DNA of 5,177 nucleotides from Nitrosomonadales bacterium (GTDB lineage Bacteria > Pseudomonadota > Gammaproteobacteria > Burkholderiales > SG8-41). Positions 5,119 to 5,177 of this stretch are shown here, piece by piece. The stretch spans positions 1 through 5,177 of the forward strand of contig VFLF01000417.1 of the NCBI GenBank assembly GCA_009885185.1, written 5' to 3'. The notes beneath the pieces were generated by a model that searched no databases, had not been told where the DNA came from, and saw only the letters and a list, made by a program, of their open reading frames with translations. Position numbers and translations under genes: made by a program. Every line of letters begins with the position of its first letter. The first letter of the stretch is position 1.

Positions 5119-5177
5119 TGCAAAATCCCGCAAGAATGTCCCGGTAGAATGGGCGTCTTCAACGTGTTCACATAAAA
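5119..5177 (+). other. Intergenic tail after the ZIP gene, possible -10 box
   Basis: The last 59 bases hold no supported gene or terminator hairpin. TAGAAT at 5145-5150 is 5 of 6 to a -10 box, but no recognisable -35 stands at 16-18 bases, so a promoter for a gene beyond the edge is only a weak guess. Confidence 0.2.

Noticed and set aside
4303..5133. Minus-strand open frame of 276 codons, longer than the ZIP gene it covers
   Set aside because: Its product is a polar, Arg/Gln/His-rich sequence with no family motif, while the plus frame encodes a full ZIP protein with metal-site motifs. It is a by-product of GC-rich codon use.

Overview
This window looks like chromosomal DNA of a GC-rich gammaproteobacterium. 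The main reason is the gene order bamD <- -> rluD-pgeF, which is the order seen in Escherichia coli (yfiO / yfiI-yfiH). The codon third positions are GC-rich, and Fur-type and sigma70-type sites can be read in the short gaps. I cannot name a genus from the sequence alone. Genes cover almost everything: five complete genes and one gene cut by the left edge, with no gap longer than about 100 bases. I see no RNA gene, insertion sequence, CRISPR array or prophage part.

Left block (1-1620), ferric iron uptake. A minus-strand permease gene of the FbpB type runs off the left edge. It is divergent from a complete plus-strand ATPase gene of the FbpC type. The 88-base, AT-rich gap between them holds a Fur-box-like 7-1-7 site. 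That site lies in the shared 17-base spacer of two promoters that read in opposite directions through the same DNA. A second, perfect 15-base palindrome covers the permease -10 and start site. A single iron-responsive switch for both halves of the transporter is the simplest reading. The periplasmic iron-binding protein (FbpA) is not in the window.

Middle block (1621-4211), envelope and translation housekeeping. bamD (minus strand) encodes the lipoprotein of the beta-barrel assembly machine. rluD (plus strand) encodes a 23S rRNA pseudouridine synthase. pgeF (plus strand) encodes the YfiH/LACC1-family enzyme linked to peptidoglycan fidelity; it overlaps the rluD stop codon by four bases, so the two are probably one transcript. 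The bamD and rluD start codons can sit back to back inside one CATATG. Between fbpC and bamD, which converge, lies a short array of 7-base units that reaches into the bamD stop codon.

Right block (4212-5177), metal transport. A ZIP-family metal transporter with a histidine-rich loop occupies the place where E. coli has clpB. It has its own strong -10 box, a perfect 7-bp inverted repeat just upstream of that box, a hairpin in its leader and no visible Shine-Dalgarno sequence. The last 59 bases hold no gene that I can support.

Overall the genes are all of known families. The points worth a second look are regulatory: the superimposed divergent iron promoters, the heptad array, the back-to-back start codons, and the two inverted repeats in front of the ZIP gene.
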